Positions 23,052-32,380 of a stretch of DNA of 64,000 nucleotides are shown here, piece after piece. Made by a program: the position numbers and the translations under genes. Source of the DNA: an uncultured Lachnospiraceae bacterium (lineage in GTDB: Bacteria > Bacillota > Clostridia > Lachnospirales > Lachnospiraceae); contig CAKRPS010000007.1 of assembly GCA_934385475.1 (NCBI GenBank), positions 1-64,000 of the forward strand, written 5' to 3'. Numbering within the stretch: position 1 is the stretch's first letter; the number at the start of each line of letters is the position of its first letter. Under the pieces are notes generated by a model. It was given only the letters and a program-made list of their open reading frames with translations. It made no database searches and was not told the origin of the DNA.

Positions 23052-24641
23052 TTACAATCCAGTAAGCTTCACATCGCCCTGTTCCTTGATGAAACGGCAG
23101 TACTGTGCGCTCTTCTGCACCACCATGGATGCGTCCCCGATGCAGATCTTCGTACCCGGATAAACCTCCCCGCGTACAATGACTCCTTTCCCTTCGGACC
23201 CTACAAGCTCCTTCTGCAGTTCGTCAAGCTCAGCCGTCCACTTCTCCACGGCCGCTGTCTGCTGCTGGTTGGCAGCAATCAGAGTATGTACATATTTTGT
23301 CTGTTCCGGTGTCAGTACCGCACCCTTGGCAATCTTCTGCTTCGTTGTCATCAGAACCGGCTGTATCGACTGCAAAGTCTTTGTAGCCTCTGCGATATTC
23401 TTCTGCAGTTCCGCAATATGAGCCTTGATCTCAGGCTGGGCTCCTACCTCTACAACGGTATCTGCCCCCATGGGTGAACCGAGCATTTTGACATCAACCA
23501 GCGTCGTTGCACTCACCTTGCCCCCCGTGATAAACCCACGTCTGCCATTAACAACAATCTCCGTGCCAGCCATGACATGACTGTGCAGGATTGATTCTGA
23601 GGAAACATAACCGTCTGCCCGTACCGTAACATTCTCAAGGAACTTGGAGATCACATTTCCTCCTGCCCTGAGATTTCCTCTTCCCATTCCATTGACACCA
23701 CGGACAATTACAATATTACCGCTCGCCTCCAGCTTTGCACCTTCCACAACGCCTTTGACAATGATGTTTCCCTGGGCCTTTACCTCAAAATTGGTACACA
23801 CATTTCCATTGATCTGTACATTTCCCTGATAGTCAATATTACCCGTAGCATTATCGACGTTCTCGACTTCCAGGACATCTGATACAAAAACGGACCCCTG
23901 TACCAATTCCACATGACCGTCCACAAGTGAGATCAGGGAAGAACCATCCTCCGAAACCTCAATTCCCTTGCCATACTCAAATCTCACGGAATGAACCTCC
24001 GCCGGGCGGATGGGTTCTCCATAAATATTCGTACCTGCTACGCCGGGAACCTCCGGGTGCATTCTGGCAAGGACATCTCCTTTCTTACAGGATGTCACTA
24101 TATTTAAATGAAAGAAATCCACACTGCCATCCTCCAACAGTGTAGGTTTCGCCTTGTTGTCCACATTAAATAAATATTCGATATAACCGTTCTGTCCCTG
24201 TCTTGGCTGTAAGCCCTCTGCCACCAGAATCTCTTCGAGGTATTCCCTACTGTCCATAAACCGTCCAATGGCTGTCTTGTCCACGCCTGCCTTGATTCCC
24301 TGTTCCCACAGTTCATGGACAACCTCATCCAGAGTCAGATTTTTGCCCCCCTCGGAGGCCGCATAAAATTTTGCATACGCCTGCATCTTATCCGGCGTAA
24401 CGCGCACTTTAAAGCATTCTTTTTCCGGGTTTCTCGCACCCTTTGAAAGCCTGATAACCGTTTCCTCCTGTGCAGCTGTCTTCACCGCACGTTTCAGAGT
24501 TGGCAGATCACAGGCATAATCCTTCATCGTCAGATATTCAGTCAGGTCATTGACCGCAACCGGTCTTCCTCCCTCTGTAGGCGGCACCAGTTTCAAATCT
24601 GTCCTGTCCTTTTCATTTACCAATCTAAAGTAGCCGTTCAT
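23052..24641 (-). CDS. FapA family protein (DUF342), polymer-forming beta-helix
   Basis: This 529-residue protein has an N-terminal region of about 175 residues. A right-handed beta-helix follows (about 190-420), with short glycine-rich rungs such as GNIDYQGNVQINGNV, GNIIVKGVVEGAKLEASGN and NVTVRADGYVSSE. A coiled-coil segment (about 430-490) and a C-terminal strand pair GVIVRGEVYPGTKICIGD close it. DUF342 proteins are common next to sigD in Firmicutes flagellar operons. Their exact role is unsettled and a polymerising or scaffold role is inferred. ATG at 24641 follows GAGGTGACC, 8 nt after the sigD stop. The in-frame ATG at 24695 lies inside sigD and is less likely. Confidence 0.88.
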   Translation of the reverse strand: MNGYFRLVNEKDRTDLKLVPPTEGGRPVAVNDLTEYLTMKDYACDLPTLKRAVKTAAQEETVIRLSKGARNPEKECFKVRVTPDKMQAYAKFYAASEGGKNLTLDEVVHELWEQGIKAGVDKTAIGRFMDSREYLEEILVAEGLQPRQGQNGYIEYLFNVDNKAKPTLLEDGSVDFFHLNIVTSCKKGDVLARMHPEVPGVAGTNIYGEPIRPAEVHSVRFEYGKGIEVSEDGSSLISLVDGHVELVQGSVFVSDVLEVENVDNATGNIDYQGNVQINGNVCTNFEVKAQGNIIVKGVVEGAKLEASGNIVIVRGVNGMGRGNLRAGGNVISKFLENVTVRADGYVSSESILHSHVMAGTEIVVNGRRGFITGGKVSATTLVDVKMLGSPMGADTVVEVGAQPEIKAHIAELQKNIAEATKTLQSIQPVLMTTKQKIAKGAVLTPEQTKYVHTLIAANQQQTAAVEKWTAELDELQKELVGSEGKGVIVRGEVYPGTKICIGDASMVVQKSAQYCRFIKEQGDVKLTGL

Positions 24642-24648
24642 GGTCACC

Positions 24649-25434
24649 TCATTTTTTTCCAGTGGAATCGGTAAGTATCCCCATATAGTTTCCAAGTTTG
24701 GTCTTCATCTTCTGTAATGCTCTCGTATGGAGCTGGGAAATTCTGGATTCGGAAACTTCCAGAATACTGCTGATCTCTTTCAGCGTAAGTTCTTCATAGT
24801 AGTAAAGCTCTATAACTCTTCTTTCCTTCTCCGTCAGAATCTCCAACGACTCAATCAGCATCTGCTTCAGTTCAACCTTGGCCAGTGCTTCCTCCGGGCT
24901 GTCAAACTGAGCACTTTTGGTCTTAACCGCCTCGTTGGGTACTTCACTGCCCTGCTCCAGAAATTCGTTGAGTGAAACAATATTGGTGACTTTCATCTGC
25001 GACTGCCACTCAAGATACTCTTTCTCCGTGATGCCTAGTCCCTTTACAATCTCCTCGTCCGTCGCATTTCTGCCATACGTTGTCTCGATCTCCTTGATCA
25101 CCGCATCAATCCTTTTCTGCTTCTGGCGGATCGTTCTCGGAATCCAGTCCATCTTTCGGATCTGATCCAGTATTGCACCACGGATTCTCAGACTGGCATA
25201 CGTCTCAAACTTGACATCCTTGAGCAAATCGAACTTATCAATTGCATCGATCAGGCCGAAAATCCCATAGCTGACAAGATCTTCATATTCAACATTGTAC
25301 CCCAGATACATACTGAGCCGGCCAGCTACCACCTTCACAAGAGGTGCATATTCCAATATAATGTTTTCTCTCAGTTCAGGAGTTTTTGTCCGTGTATACT
25401 CTTCCCAAAGTTTCTTCTTGCCTGCCTCATCCAT
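24649..25434 (-). CDS. sigD: Flagellar RNA polymerase sigma factor (sigma-28, SigD/FliA)
   Basis: Sigma-28 directs transcription of late flagellar and chemotaxis genes such as flagellin and of autolysins. The 261-residue protein shows region 2 (VEYEDLVSYGIFGLIDAIDKFD, KFETYASLRIRGAILDQIR), region 3 and region 4 (LTEKERRVIELYYYEELTLKEIS, then SESRISQLHTRAL as helix-turn-helix). Length and motifs match FliA/SigD/WhiG. As in Bacillus it sits near the 3' end of the fla/che operon, so its level depends on full-length transcription of the operon. I saw no anti-sigma FlgM gene here and no clear sigma-28 promoter in the window. Confidence 0.96.
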   Translation of the reverse strand: MDEAGKKKLWEEYTRTKTPELRENIILEYAPLVKVVAGRLSMYLGYNVEYEDLVSYGIFGLIDAIDKFDLLKDVKFETYASLRIRGAILDQIRKMDWIPRTIRQKQKRIDAVIKEIETTYGRNATDEEIVKGLGITEKEYLEWQSQMKVTNIVSLNEFLEQGSEVPNEAVKTKSAQFDSPEEALAKVELKQMLIESLEILTEKERRVIELYYYEELTLKEISSILEVSESRISQLHTRALQKMKTKLGNYMGILTDSTGKK

Positions 25435-25446
25435 CTGTTATTTTAC

Positions 25447-25857
25447 TCACCCTTCGTCGGTTTCCTTCACAGCTCCGTCTGTCTCATCTTCGGCGAGTTC
25501 CTTCTCTATCACTTCGCCCTCTTTCGCATTGGCGTCCTCTATCTGTTTTTCGAAGTGATCCATCATATACTTAATCAGGCATCCTGCTATGTAGAAGGCA
25601 AGTAACACACATAACAGCACGATCAGCATTGTCCGCGTGTCATATCTCCAAATCCGCATGGCGATACTGACGATTGCTCCTGCCAGCAACATGACAAACG
25701 GAGGAATCAGTTTTCTTCTCCGGATACTGACTCTTCGTTTCTCTTCCTCGCGTCTCTCACGAGCCTCCCGCTCTGCCCTTGTTTCATGTTCTTCTTCCGG
25801 TAGTTCTTCACCGGTCTTTGTTATCTCTTCAATAGGTTTTGTCTCTTCCGATGCCAC
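25447..25857 (-). CDS. Two-helix membrane protein of unknown function in fla/che operon
   Basis: This 136-residue protein has an acidic and then basic N-terminal cytoplasmic part (about 1-48, Arg/Glu-rich), two hydrophobic helices (about 50-68 and 77-98) joined by a short loop, and an acidic tail. GTG start at 25857 behind AAAGGG. It lies between cheD (37-nt gap) and sigD (12-nt gap), in the position where Bacillus and some Clostridia carry small uncharacterised genes. I cannot assign a function. Topology suggests both termini face the cytoplasm. Confidence 0.65.
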   Translation of the reverse strand: MASEETKPIEEITKTGEELPEEEHETRAEREARERREEEKRRVSIRRRKLIPPFVMLLAGAIVSIAMRIWRYDTRTMLIVLLCVLLAFYIAGCLIKYMMDHFEKQIEDANAKEGEVIEKELAEDETDGAVKETDEG

Positions 25858-25894
25858 GTGATAACCCTTTCTTCTTCACGATCCGTATCTTCGA

Positions 25895-26380
25895 TCAGAT
25901 CACATATTCCTCTTTTCCTACTGCCCGAATCACAAAATCACCAGTCTCCGGATAAAAAATAACCGTCCGTCCATAATTCTTTCCGGTGTCCTCTGCCAGA
26001 ATCGGAATATTCATTTCCTTAAGTTTCTTCCGTGTAGCCTCCGCATTTCGTTCCCCCACACGAACCATCTCATTCTTGGTCTGAAAAGCAAACATCTGTG
26101 CTCCACCGGCTATCTTGGCAACGAGTCTGCTCCGGTTTGCCCCCTTCGCAACAACCACTCTTACAAGCTCCTCAATCCCGGTATCGGCAAATTTCGGTAT
26201 ATTGGTATTGTTCCGTATGGATGTACTGTCGGGAAGCATAATGTGCGCCAACCCTCCGATCTTTGTGATCGGATCGCGGATTGCTATGCCTATGCAGGAG
26301 CCAAGTCCCAACGTCGTAATGCTGTCCGGGCTGACACATACATTCAGGTCTGCCATACCGACTTTAATCACATTCCCCAT
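25895..26380 (-). CDS. cheD: Chemoreceptor glutamine deamidase CheD
   Basis: CheD deamidates receptor glutamines and, in complex with CheC, takes part in adaptation. The 161-residue protein shows the catalytic Cys in LGLGSCIGIAI (C29) and the catalytic His in GGLAHIMLP (H46). A purine-loop-like GERNAEATRKKL segment lies near the C-terminus. ATG at 26380 gives the usual N-terminus; the frame is open to 26392. It follows cheC by 39 nt, fitting the CheC-CheD partnership. Confidence 0.95.
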   Translation of the reverse strand: MGNVIKVGMADLNVCVSPDSITTLGLGSCIGIAIRDPITKIGGLAHIMLPDSTSIRNNTNIPKFADTGIEELVRVVVAKGANRSRLVAKIAGGAQMFAFQTKNEMVRVGERNAEATRKKLKEMNIPILAEDTGKNYGRTVIFYPETGDFVIRAVGKEEYVI

Positions 26381-26419
26381 AATAACTACCATCTCCTGTT
26401 ATCAACTCATTGTCTCAAG

Positions 26420-27037
26420 TTAACCGATTCCCAACGCAGACAGAATCTTTCCATAAGAATCCAGATCCGGAATCAGGATAAAATATCCATCCAGTGTCAT
26501 CTCATCAAAGAACTGTGTCTGTATCAGAAGCATACGGTCACCCAGTGCACCAAATTCTATCGCCGGCACACTCAGTATCGCTCCTGCCATGTCTACACAC
26601 AGATCAGGAACCGACGGATAGATAACCAGGTTAGTCAGCATTGAAAGGGAATTTAAGTATGCACCCGTAATGATATTTCCGACCTCTTTCAGTGCAGAAA
26701 GCTCTATCTCGGAAAATTCTTCTCCCTCCGGTTGCATTCCACCCATCAGCTTGCTTACAAGATGTCTTGCTGCCTGTTTTTCCAGAAGGAACATAATGCT
26801 ACCCGTAATATCTCCCTCAATGCCGAGGTAGATACCCGCCATGATAACTTCCTCTCCGCCCATCAACTCGCCAAGCTCTTTAAACTCCAAAAGCTTGACC
26901 TGCGGAACTGACATATCTACTTTGCACTGCATCATCTGGGCCAGCGCCGTTGTTGCATTTCCGGCGCCGATATTTCCCAGTTCACGCAGGACGTCATAAT
27001 ACTCGTTAGACATTTTCTCCAGCGTAATTTCGCCCAC
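26420..27037 (-). CDS. cheC: CheY-P phosphatase CheC
   Basis: CheC removes phosphate from CheY-P and is stimulated by CheD. The 205-residue protein has both active-site repeats, ELGNIGAGNATTAL (19-32) and EVGNIITGAYLNSL, each with the Glu and Asn needed for catalysis. The start is GTG at 27037, seven bases behind AGGAGG. It is placed between cheW and cheD, the order seen in Bacillus subtilis. Confidence 0.95.
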   Translation of the reverse strand: MGEITLEKMSNEYYDVLRELGNIGAGNATTALAQMMQCKVDMSVPQVKLLEFKELGELMGGEEVIMAGIYLGIEGDITGSIMFLLEKQAARHLVSKLMGGMQPEGEEFSEIELSALKEVGNIITGAYLNSLSMLTNLVIYPSVPDLCVDMAGAILSVPAIEFGALGDRMLLIQTQFFDEMTLDGYFILIPDLDSYGKILSALGIG

Positions 27038-27048
27038 TTTATATCCTC

Positions 27049-27504
27049 CTAAACGCTCTCCAGCACAACGGAGTTGAGATCCAGTATTGAAATCAGGCCG
27101 CCCTCATATTTGCCGACTCCACAGAGGAAATTATCCTTGTCATCCCTGGAATCATAAGCAATTTTGTCAATCTGGTCATTCTCCAGTGTCACAACCTCTT
27201 TCACCTCGTCCACAATCACGCCGATCGTTCCCTGCTGTTCAATCTTGAGAATAATAATCCTGCTGGATTTGGACTCCACATCCGGCTCAAGTCCCATTTT
27301 GATACGGATACTCATAACCGGGAGCACCTCTCCACGAAGATTGATCACACCCTTCAGATAGGCATCTACCTTCGGTACTCTGGTGATATGCTGCATTCTC
27401 ACAATATTGTCAATATATTGAATATCAATTCCATACTGTTCATCGCCGAGCTTAATCACGATGAACTGTGTCGTATTGCCGTCTACTGTCTTAATCTCTT
27501 CCAT
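27049..27504 (-). CDS. cheW: Chemotaxis coupling protein CheW
   Basis: CheW bridges receptors and the CheA kinase in the polar signalling array. This single-domain protein of 151 residues shows the family pattern, with YGIDIQYIDNIVRMQHITRV and INLRGEVLPVMSIR near the middle and VIVDEVKEVVTL. ATG follows GGAGGGACAGCGGC. It lies 18 nt after cheA and 11 nt before cheC. Confidence 0.96.
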   Translation of the reverse strand: MEEIKTVDGNTTQFIVIKLGDEQYGIDIQYIDNIVRMQHITRVPKVDAYLKGVINLRGEVLPVMSIRIKMGLEPDVESKSSRIIILKIEQQGTIGVIVDEVKEVVTLENDQIDKIAYDSRDDKDNFLCGVGKYEGGLISILDLNSVVLESV

Positions 27505-27522
27505 GCCGCTGTCCCTCCTTCA

Positions 27523-29640
27523 TTAGATCAATGTGTTGGCATCAAGGATCAATGCTACTTCGCCATCGCCAAGAACGGTTGCGCCACTGATGATCTTGCA
27601 CTTGCTGATATATTTTCCGAGTGACTTGATTACGATCTCCTGCTGTCCGATCAGTTCATCGACAACAAGACCTGCCTGCTTATCGCCTTTCTTGACGATA
27701 ACAACGACCAGATTCTCCTCCGGGTCTTTCTCACTCTCAATATCCAGTATCTTGTTCAGACGGATAAGAGGGATAACCAGATCCCGGATCTGGATCACTT
27801 CCTTAGCCTGTACCAGCTTGACATCCTTAGCGGAAATATCTTCTATTGTCTGGATGGAGCCGAGAGAGATCGCATACTTCTCACCACCGACTTCTACCAT
27901 AAGTGCCTGAATGATCGCCAGTGTCAACGGCAGTCTGATGGTCCATGTACTTCCAACACCAAGCTTTGACTTAACCTCCACTTCACCGTTCAGGGATTCT
28001 ATCATGGATTTGACAACGTCCAGTCCAACTCCTCTTCCCGATACATCGGAGACAACCTTAGCCGTAGAGAATCCGGCACGGAAAAGAAGATCGATGATCT
28101 CTTTCTCGCTCATGTTGTCACCCTGTTCCGGAGTGATCAGACCGCGCTCAATTGCCTTGCTCTTAACAGCCTCTGTATCAATACCGTTACCATCATCCCT
28201 TACTTCGATCACAACGTTATTGCCATCCTGATATGCGTCGAGGAAAATAGAACCAACTTCCGGCTTTCCTCTCTCCTTACGCACTTCAGCGGACTCCAGT
28301 CCATGGTCTGCGGAGTTACGCAGCAGATGCATCAGAGGATCACCGATCTGGTCTACTACGGTACGATCCAATTCTGTCTCTTCACCGGTCATATACAGTT
28401 CCATCTTCTTGCCTAGTTTCTTCTGCAAGTCACGTACCATACGCGGGAACTTGTTAACGGTACTCTCGATAGGTACCATTCTTACTTTCATAACGGATTC
28501 ATGCAGCGAGGTGGTCACACTCTCCAGATACTCGATCTGTTCATTGACTGCCTGACTTGCATTGCCGGACATAGCGGATGCCGATACCAGAGAGTTCTTT
28601 GCAATGATCAGCTCGCTGACAAGATTCATCAGTGTATCAAGCTTCTCGATATCTACTCTGACAGTACGGTTCACTACCGGTTTGTTGGCTGCCGGCTTCT
28701 TAGCTGCCTGATTCTTGGCAGGCTGGGCCGCTGCCGGCGTTGCTGCAGCAGCTGTCGGAGCCGGAGTTCCCGTCTTCTGTTCCTTATATTCTTCCGTTAC
28801 TTCCTCTTTGTTGCCTTCTGTTGCCGGTGTCTGCGCATCCGGATCAACCTCTCCTCCGGTAACCTTGTCGATTTCGGAGACGCCCTTTACAGCGTCCATC
28901 AGTTTGTCCAGTGTGCCATCTGAAATTACAATCAGGCTGAAATCCAGTTCAAATTTTTCATCCTCGATATCCTGGGCAGAGGGGCTTGATACGATAATCT
29001 CACCCACCTCTTCAATCGCCTTAAATACCAGAAATGCTCTGGCTGCCTTCAATATACAGGACTCATGTACCCATACTGTGATGCCGTACACCTTTTTGCC
29101 CTGTCTGATTGCCTCATGCAGAACGTTCTTGTCGGTGTCATCTAATTTGATCAGTTTCCACTTCTCATCACCTGCATTGGTATCGCCTGCGCTCTCTGCT
29201 GTCTCCGGTTTCTGTTCTGGTGCACTCGGGGCTGCAGCCGGTTCTGCCGGTGCTGCTCCTCCGTTCAAAATACCATTAAGCTGTTTGATAAGCGGTTCAT
29301 TGTCGTTTGTTCCCTCATCGGAAGTCTCGCGGATATTCGTGTTGTACTCCTCCAGGGCATCCAGACACTGGAAAAGGATATCTATCATCTCCGCATTTAC
29401 TTTGATGTTGCCGTTACGAACCTCTGAGAATACATTTTCCATATCGTGAGTCAGCGTCTGCATCCTCTTATATCCCATCGTACCGGCCATTCCTTTGAGT
29501 GAGTGCGCCGCCCGGAAGATCTCATTGATCGTATCCATGTTCTCAGGATCCTGTTCCAAAGCCAGAATCTGGGTATTCAGGCTTTGTAAATGTTCATTTG
29601 TTTCATCAAGGAAAATCTCCAGATATTGACTTACATCCAT
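27523..29640 (-). CDS. cheA: Chemotaxis histidine kinase CheA
   Basis: CheA autophosphorylates in response to receptors and passes the phosphate to CheY and CheB. In its 705 residues are the P1 Hpt domain with the phosphorylated His in AAHSLKGMAGTMGY (H46), a P2 domain (about 150-260), an Ala/Pro-rich linker, the P3 dimerisation helices (about 325-400), and the P4 ATPase with N-box DPLMHLLRNSADHGLE, G1 VRDDGNGID and G2 GRGVGLDVV. The P5 CheW-like domain ends the protein. All active-site blocks are intact. It follows cheB by a single base and precedes cheW, so the genes are translationally coupled. Confidence 0.97.
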   Translation of the reverse strand: MDVSQYLEIFLDETNEHLQSLNTQILALEQDPENMDTINEIFRAAHSLKGMAGTMGYKRMQTLTHDMENVFSEVRNGNIKVNAEMIDILFQCLDALEEYNTNIRETSDEGTNDNEPLIKQLNGILNGGAAPAEPAAAPSAPEQKPETAESAGDTNAGDEKWKLIKLDDTDKNVLHEAIRQGKKVYGITVWVHESCILKAARAFLVFKAIEEVGEIIVSSPSAQDIEDEKFELDFSLIVISDGTLDKLMDAVKGVSEIDKVTGGEVDPDAQTPATEGNKEEVTEEYKEQKTGTPAPTAAAATPAAAQPAKNQAAKKPAANKPVVNRTVRVDIEKLDTLMNLVSELIIAKNSLVSASAMSGNASQAVNEQIEYLESVTTSLHESVMKVRMVPIESTVNKFPRMVRDLQKKLGKKMELYMTGEETELDRTVVDQIGDPLMHLLRNSADHGLESAEVRKERGKPEVGSIFLDAYQDGNNVVIEVRDDGNGIDTEAVKSKAIERGLITPEQGDNMSEKEIIDLLFRAGFSTAKVVSDVSGRGVGLDVVKSMIESLNGEVEVKSKLGVGSTWTIRLPLTLAIIQALMVEVGGEKYAISLGSIQTIEDISAKDVKLVQAKEVIQIRDLVIPLIRLNKILDIESEKDPEENLVVVIVKKGDKQAGLVVDELIGQQEIVIKSLGKYISKCKIISGATVLGDGEVALILDANTLI

Positions 29641-29641
29641 C

Positions 29642-30712
29642 TTATCTTACCCCCACGTTCATTATGATTTCCTGTGCAATCTGGTCAAGCGGTACAACCT
29701 GATCTGCCATGCCTGCGTTGACTACGCTCTTTGGCATACCGTACACCGCACATGTACTTGCCTCCTGTGCAATCACATGGACCTTTTTTCTTTCTTTGAG
29801 ATTTTGGATTCCCTGTGTACCGTCAGCTCCCATTCCGGTCATCACCACACATACGATCTCGTCAAAGCGGCTGTCGCGCAGTGACTCGTACATATAGTTG
29901 GCGCAAGGCTTAACACCCTCTCTGGATGGTTCGTCCGAGTAATGGATCATGTACTTGCCCGCAGACGGAATGACATTCAAATGCTTGCCTCCCATCGCGA
30001 TATACACATTTCCATCCTCCAGCACATCGCCCTCAGCTGCCTCCTTGACGTGAATCTCACTCAGCATATCCAGTCTTTCCGACAATGACGCCGTAAAACC
30101 TGCCGGCATATGCTGTACCACCACCACCGGTGCCCTGAGATTCTTCGGAAGTCTCGGGATAACTGCCTGTAATGCCTTGGGGCCGCCTGTCGAACTTGCC
30201 AGTGCGACAATCTTGTTACCGACTACCGCAGAAGCATGTCTGCTTGCAAGCTCCACCACCTTACGGGACGTCTGTATCGCCTCGGGTGTAAATGCTTTGC
30301 CAAAATTTGGTGCCTTAGACTCCGCAACGACTGCAAGGATTCGCAGAAGCTTTGTCTGAAAGCTGTTGTTGCGGCACTCCAGCGCATTCTCCGGTTTGTG
30401 GATGAAATCCAGTGCTCCCAGTTCCAGCGCATCCAACGTTGTCTTAGCGCCCTCTCTGGTGTCCGTACTGGCCATCATGACCCTCACAGAAATCTTACGT
30501 TTCTGCAGTTCCTGAAGAAGTTCCAGCCCATTCATCTTGGGCATATTGACATCTAAGACTACGGCATCATATGTATTCTTGGTAAGCAGTTCCAACGCGT
30601 CCAGACCATTCATTGCTCTGTCCTTCACATGGAATCTCTCGTCACTGTTGATTATATCACACAGCACTCTTCTCATAAGTGCAGAGTCATCAACCACTAA
30701 AATGTTTTTCAT
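29642..30712 (-). CDS. cheB: Chemotaxis methylesterase/deamidase CheB
   Basis: CheB is a response regulator that removes methyl groups from receptors once phosphorylated by CheA. The 356-residue protein has a receiver domain with the phospho-accepting Asp in VVLDVNMPKMNG (D54) and Lys in FIHKPE. The C-terminal methylesterase carries the catalytic Ser in ALASSTGGPKAL (about 171-181), His in VQHMPAGF (H201) and Asp in MTGMGADGT. The matching methyltransferase cheR is not in this window. The gene lies between pilZ and cheA. Confidence 0.97.
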   Translation of the reverse strand: MKNILVVDDSALMRRVLCDIINSDERFHVKDRAMNGLDALELLTKNTYDAVVLDVNMPKMNGLELLQELQKRKISVRVMMASTDTREGAKTTLDALELGALDFIHKPENALECRNNSFQTKLLRILAVVAESKAPNFGKAFTPEAIQTSRKVVELASRHASAVVGNKIVALASSTGGPKALQAVIPRLPKNLRAPVVVVQHMPAGFTASLSERLDMLSEIHVKEAAEGDVLEDGNVYIAMGGKHLNVIPSAGKYMIHYSDEPSREGVKPCANYMYESLRDSRFDEIVCVVMTGMGADGTQGIQNLKERKKVHVIAQEASTCAVYGMPKSVVNAGMADQVVPLDQIAQEIIMNVGVR

Positions 30713-30724
30713 TTTATTCCTCGT

Positions 30725-31483
30725 TTACTCCTCATTTTTCAATAGATCGGAATGTTCCCTTTTATTTTTTATAGTCTTTCGCTCTTCATCAAAAATGTAT
30801 TTGATGATCTCTTCTCTCTCGCCCGCATCTACATTGATATACTGTACACGGTGTTCAAAGACACCTCGCCGGTTCTCCAGCTCCCGCACGCTCAGCACAC
30901 GGCCGATCAGCGAATACTCCTTACTTCTTCCGTTGAGCAGCAGTCTGTATTTGCACAGGATCAGACTTTGTTCTTCATAGGCATAATCTGCCACAAAGCG
31001 AAGTCCGCCACCGCTGATATCCACAATAATACTTCCCTTGAGCGGCAGATCGGTTGCGAGCTTATCCTCCACCTTCTCTTGTGCCTCCTCTTTCTCAAGA
31101 GGCCTGGACTTCATCTCCAGTGCGCAGCTGAACCGATAATACTCCCGGCGCTGATAGCGGCGCAGGTTGCTGATCAGGTCCATTACCAGAATATAACGGT
31201 TATTGTCCTTATACCGGTCTGCCACCCTGGCATAGCACTGGTACAACACGTTGTCTCCGTAAAAATACAGATCATATTCTCCATCCACAGACAGCAGGAT
31301 CAGCTTGGACTTCTCCTGCGGCATTGCAATTTCTATTCTGTCATCCCCGAGAATATCGAGTACCTGACTCTGATAAGTCTTATTATGTGTTTCCAAATCG
31401 TTATGCGAGGGTTTTGCGCGGTCTATCCCCTGAAGATCTACCCGGCACCCCGGCATGATATATTTTGATAGCAGTCCTGCCAT
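30725..31483 (-). CDS. YcgR-type PilZ flagellar brake protein
   Basis: This 252-residue protein has an N-terminal YcgR-like beta-barrel (about 12-105) and a C-terminal PilZ domain. The domain carries the cyclic-di-GMP signature RRYQRREYYR at the domain junction and DISGGGLRF about 50 residues on. Such proteins (YcgR in enterics, MotI/DgrA in Bacillus) bind cyclic-di-GMP and slow or unclutch the flagellar motor. The gene lies between flhG and cheB inside the fla/che operon, so brake and motor parts are made together. ATG follows AAAGGAGAACTTT. A brake function is inferred from family and place. Confidence 0.9.
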   Translation of the reverse strand: MAGLLSKYIMPGCRVDLQGIDRAKPSHNDLETHNKTYQSQVLDILGDDRIEIAMPQEKSKLILLSVDGEYDLYFYGDNVLYQCYARVADRYKDNNRYILVMDLISNLRRYQRREYYRFSCALEMKSRPLEKEEAQEKVEDKLATDLPLKGSIIVDISGGGLRFVADYAYEEQSLILCKYRLLLNGRSKEYSLIGRVLSVRELENRRGVFEHRVQYINVDAGEREEIIKYIFDEERKTIKNKREHSDLLKNEE

Positions 31484-31499
31484 AAAGTTCTCCTTTACC

Positions 31500-32369
31500 C
31501 TACCTTCTTGAAATTATATGAGAAAAAAATGCCGCCATTCCTCTGCGCGGCACACTCTTGCTGATCTCTTTGTTCATCAGTTTTGCTGCGATCACTTCAT
31601 ACGCCTGTGCTGACCTCGCTCCCGGGTTCTCAATGGATACCGGCATCTGCTGCATCACAGCCTTCGCAAGCTGTTCATCCTGCGGCACCATTCCCAGATA
31701 GCTGATAGGAATATTAAGATATCTGTCGACAACCATCTCCAGCTTATTAAAGAGTGCTTCTGCCTCTTCCTCATCTCTTACCTTATTGGCAACCACCTTG
31801 ATTCCGGTCGCCTCGTGCGAATAACGAGGATGTCGCGCCAATGCCTTGATCAGTGAATAGGAATCCGTGATGGAAGTCGGCTCCGGAGTTGTCACCAGAA
31901 GGATCTCTCCGCTCGCCACCAGAAATTCCAGTACCGCATCCGAGATACCTGCCCCGGTATCTACGAGAATGATATCCGCCATCTCATCCAGTTCCTTCAG
32001 ATTCCTTATGATATAATTCAGATAATCCACGCTCAGGTTGGACATGCCGGCTATCCCGGAACCACCGGAGATAAACCCTATCTCCATCGGTCCCCATGTA
32101 ATAATATCCTGTATTTTCTTACCCTGATAGATCAGATCAAAAAGATTATGCTTTGGTACTGCACCAAACATAATCTCAATATTTGCGAGTCCAAAATCCG
32201 CGTCCAGGATGATGACTCTTTTTCCCATTTTTCTAAATTGCACGGCGAGGTTGATGGCCGTATTGGATTTTCCGACCCCACCTTTGCCGCTTGTTACGGT
32301 GATCACTCTTGCCAAAGGGAGCTGACTGTTTGCCTTTATGATATTTCTTAATTGTTCAGCCTGATCCAT
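31500..32369 (-). CDS. flhG: Flagellar number regulator FlhG (MinD-like ATPase)
   Basis: FlhG (YlxH, FleN) is a ParA/MinD-type ATPase that limits flagellar number and cooperates with FlhF. The deviant Walker A motif SGKGGVGKSNTAIN (27-40) is near the N-terminus, preceded by a short segment resembling the FlhF-activating region (DQAEQLR). Walker A' reads IILDADFGLANI and switch II ILVDTGAGI. The length of 289 residues is typical. A C-terminal basic amphipathic tail may bind membrane. It is next to flhF, as in most polar or peritrichous flagellates. Confidence 0.95.
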   Translation of the reverse strand: MDQAEQLRNIIKANSQLPLARVITVTSGKGGVGKSNTAINLAVQFRKMGKRVIILDADFGLANIEIMFGAVPKHNLFDLIYQGKKIQDIITWGPMEIGFISGGSGIAGMSNLSVDYLNYIIRNLKELDEMADIILVDTGAGISDAVLEFLVASGEILLVTTPEPTSITDSYSLIKALARHPRYSHEATGIKVVANKVRDEEEAEALFNKLEMVVDRYLNIPISYLGMVPQDEQLAKAVMQQMPVSIENPGARSAQAYEVIAAKLMNKEISKSVPRRGMAAFFSHIISRR

Positions 32370-32380
32370 TAGCTTCCTCC

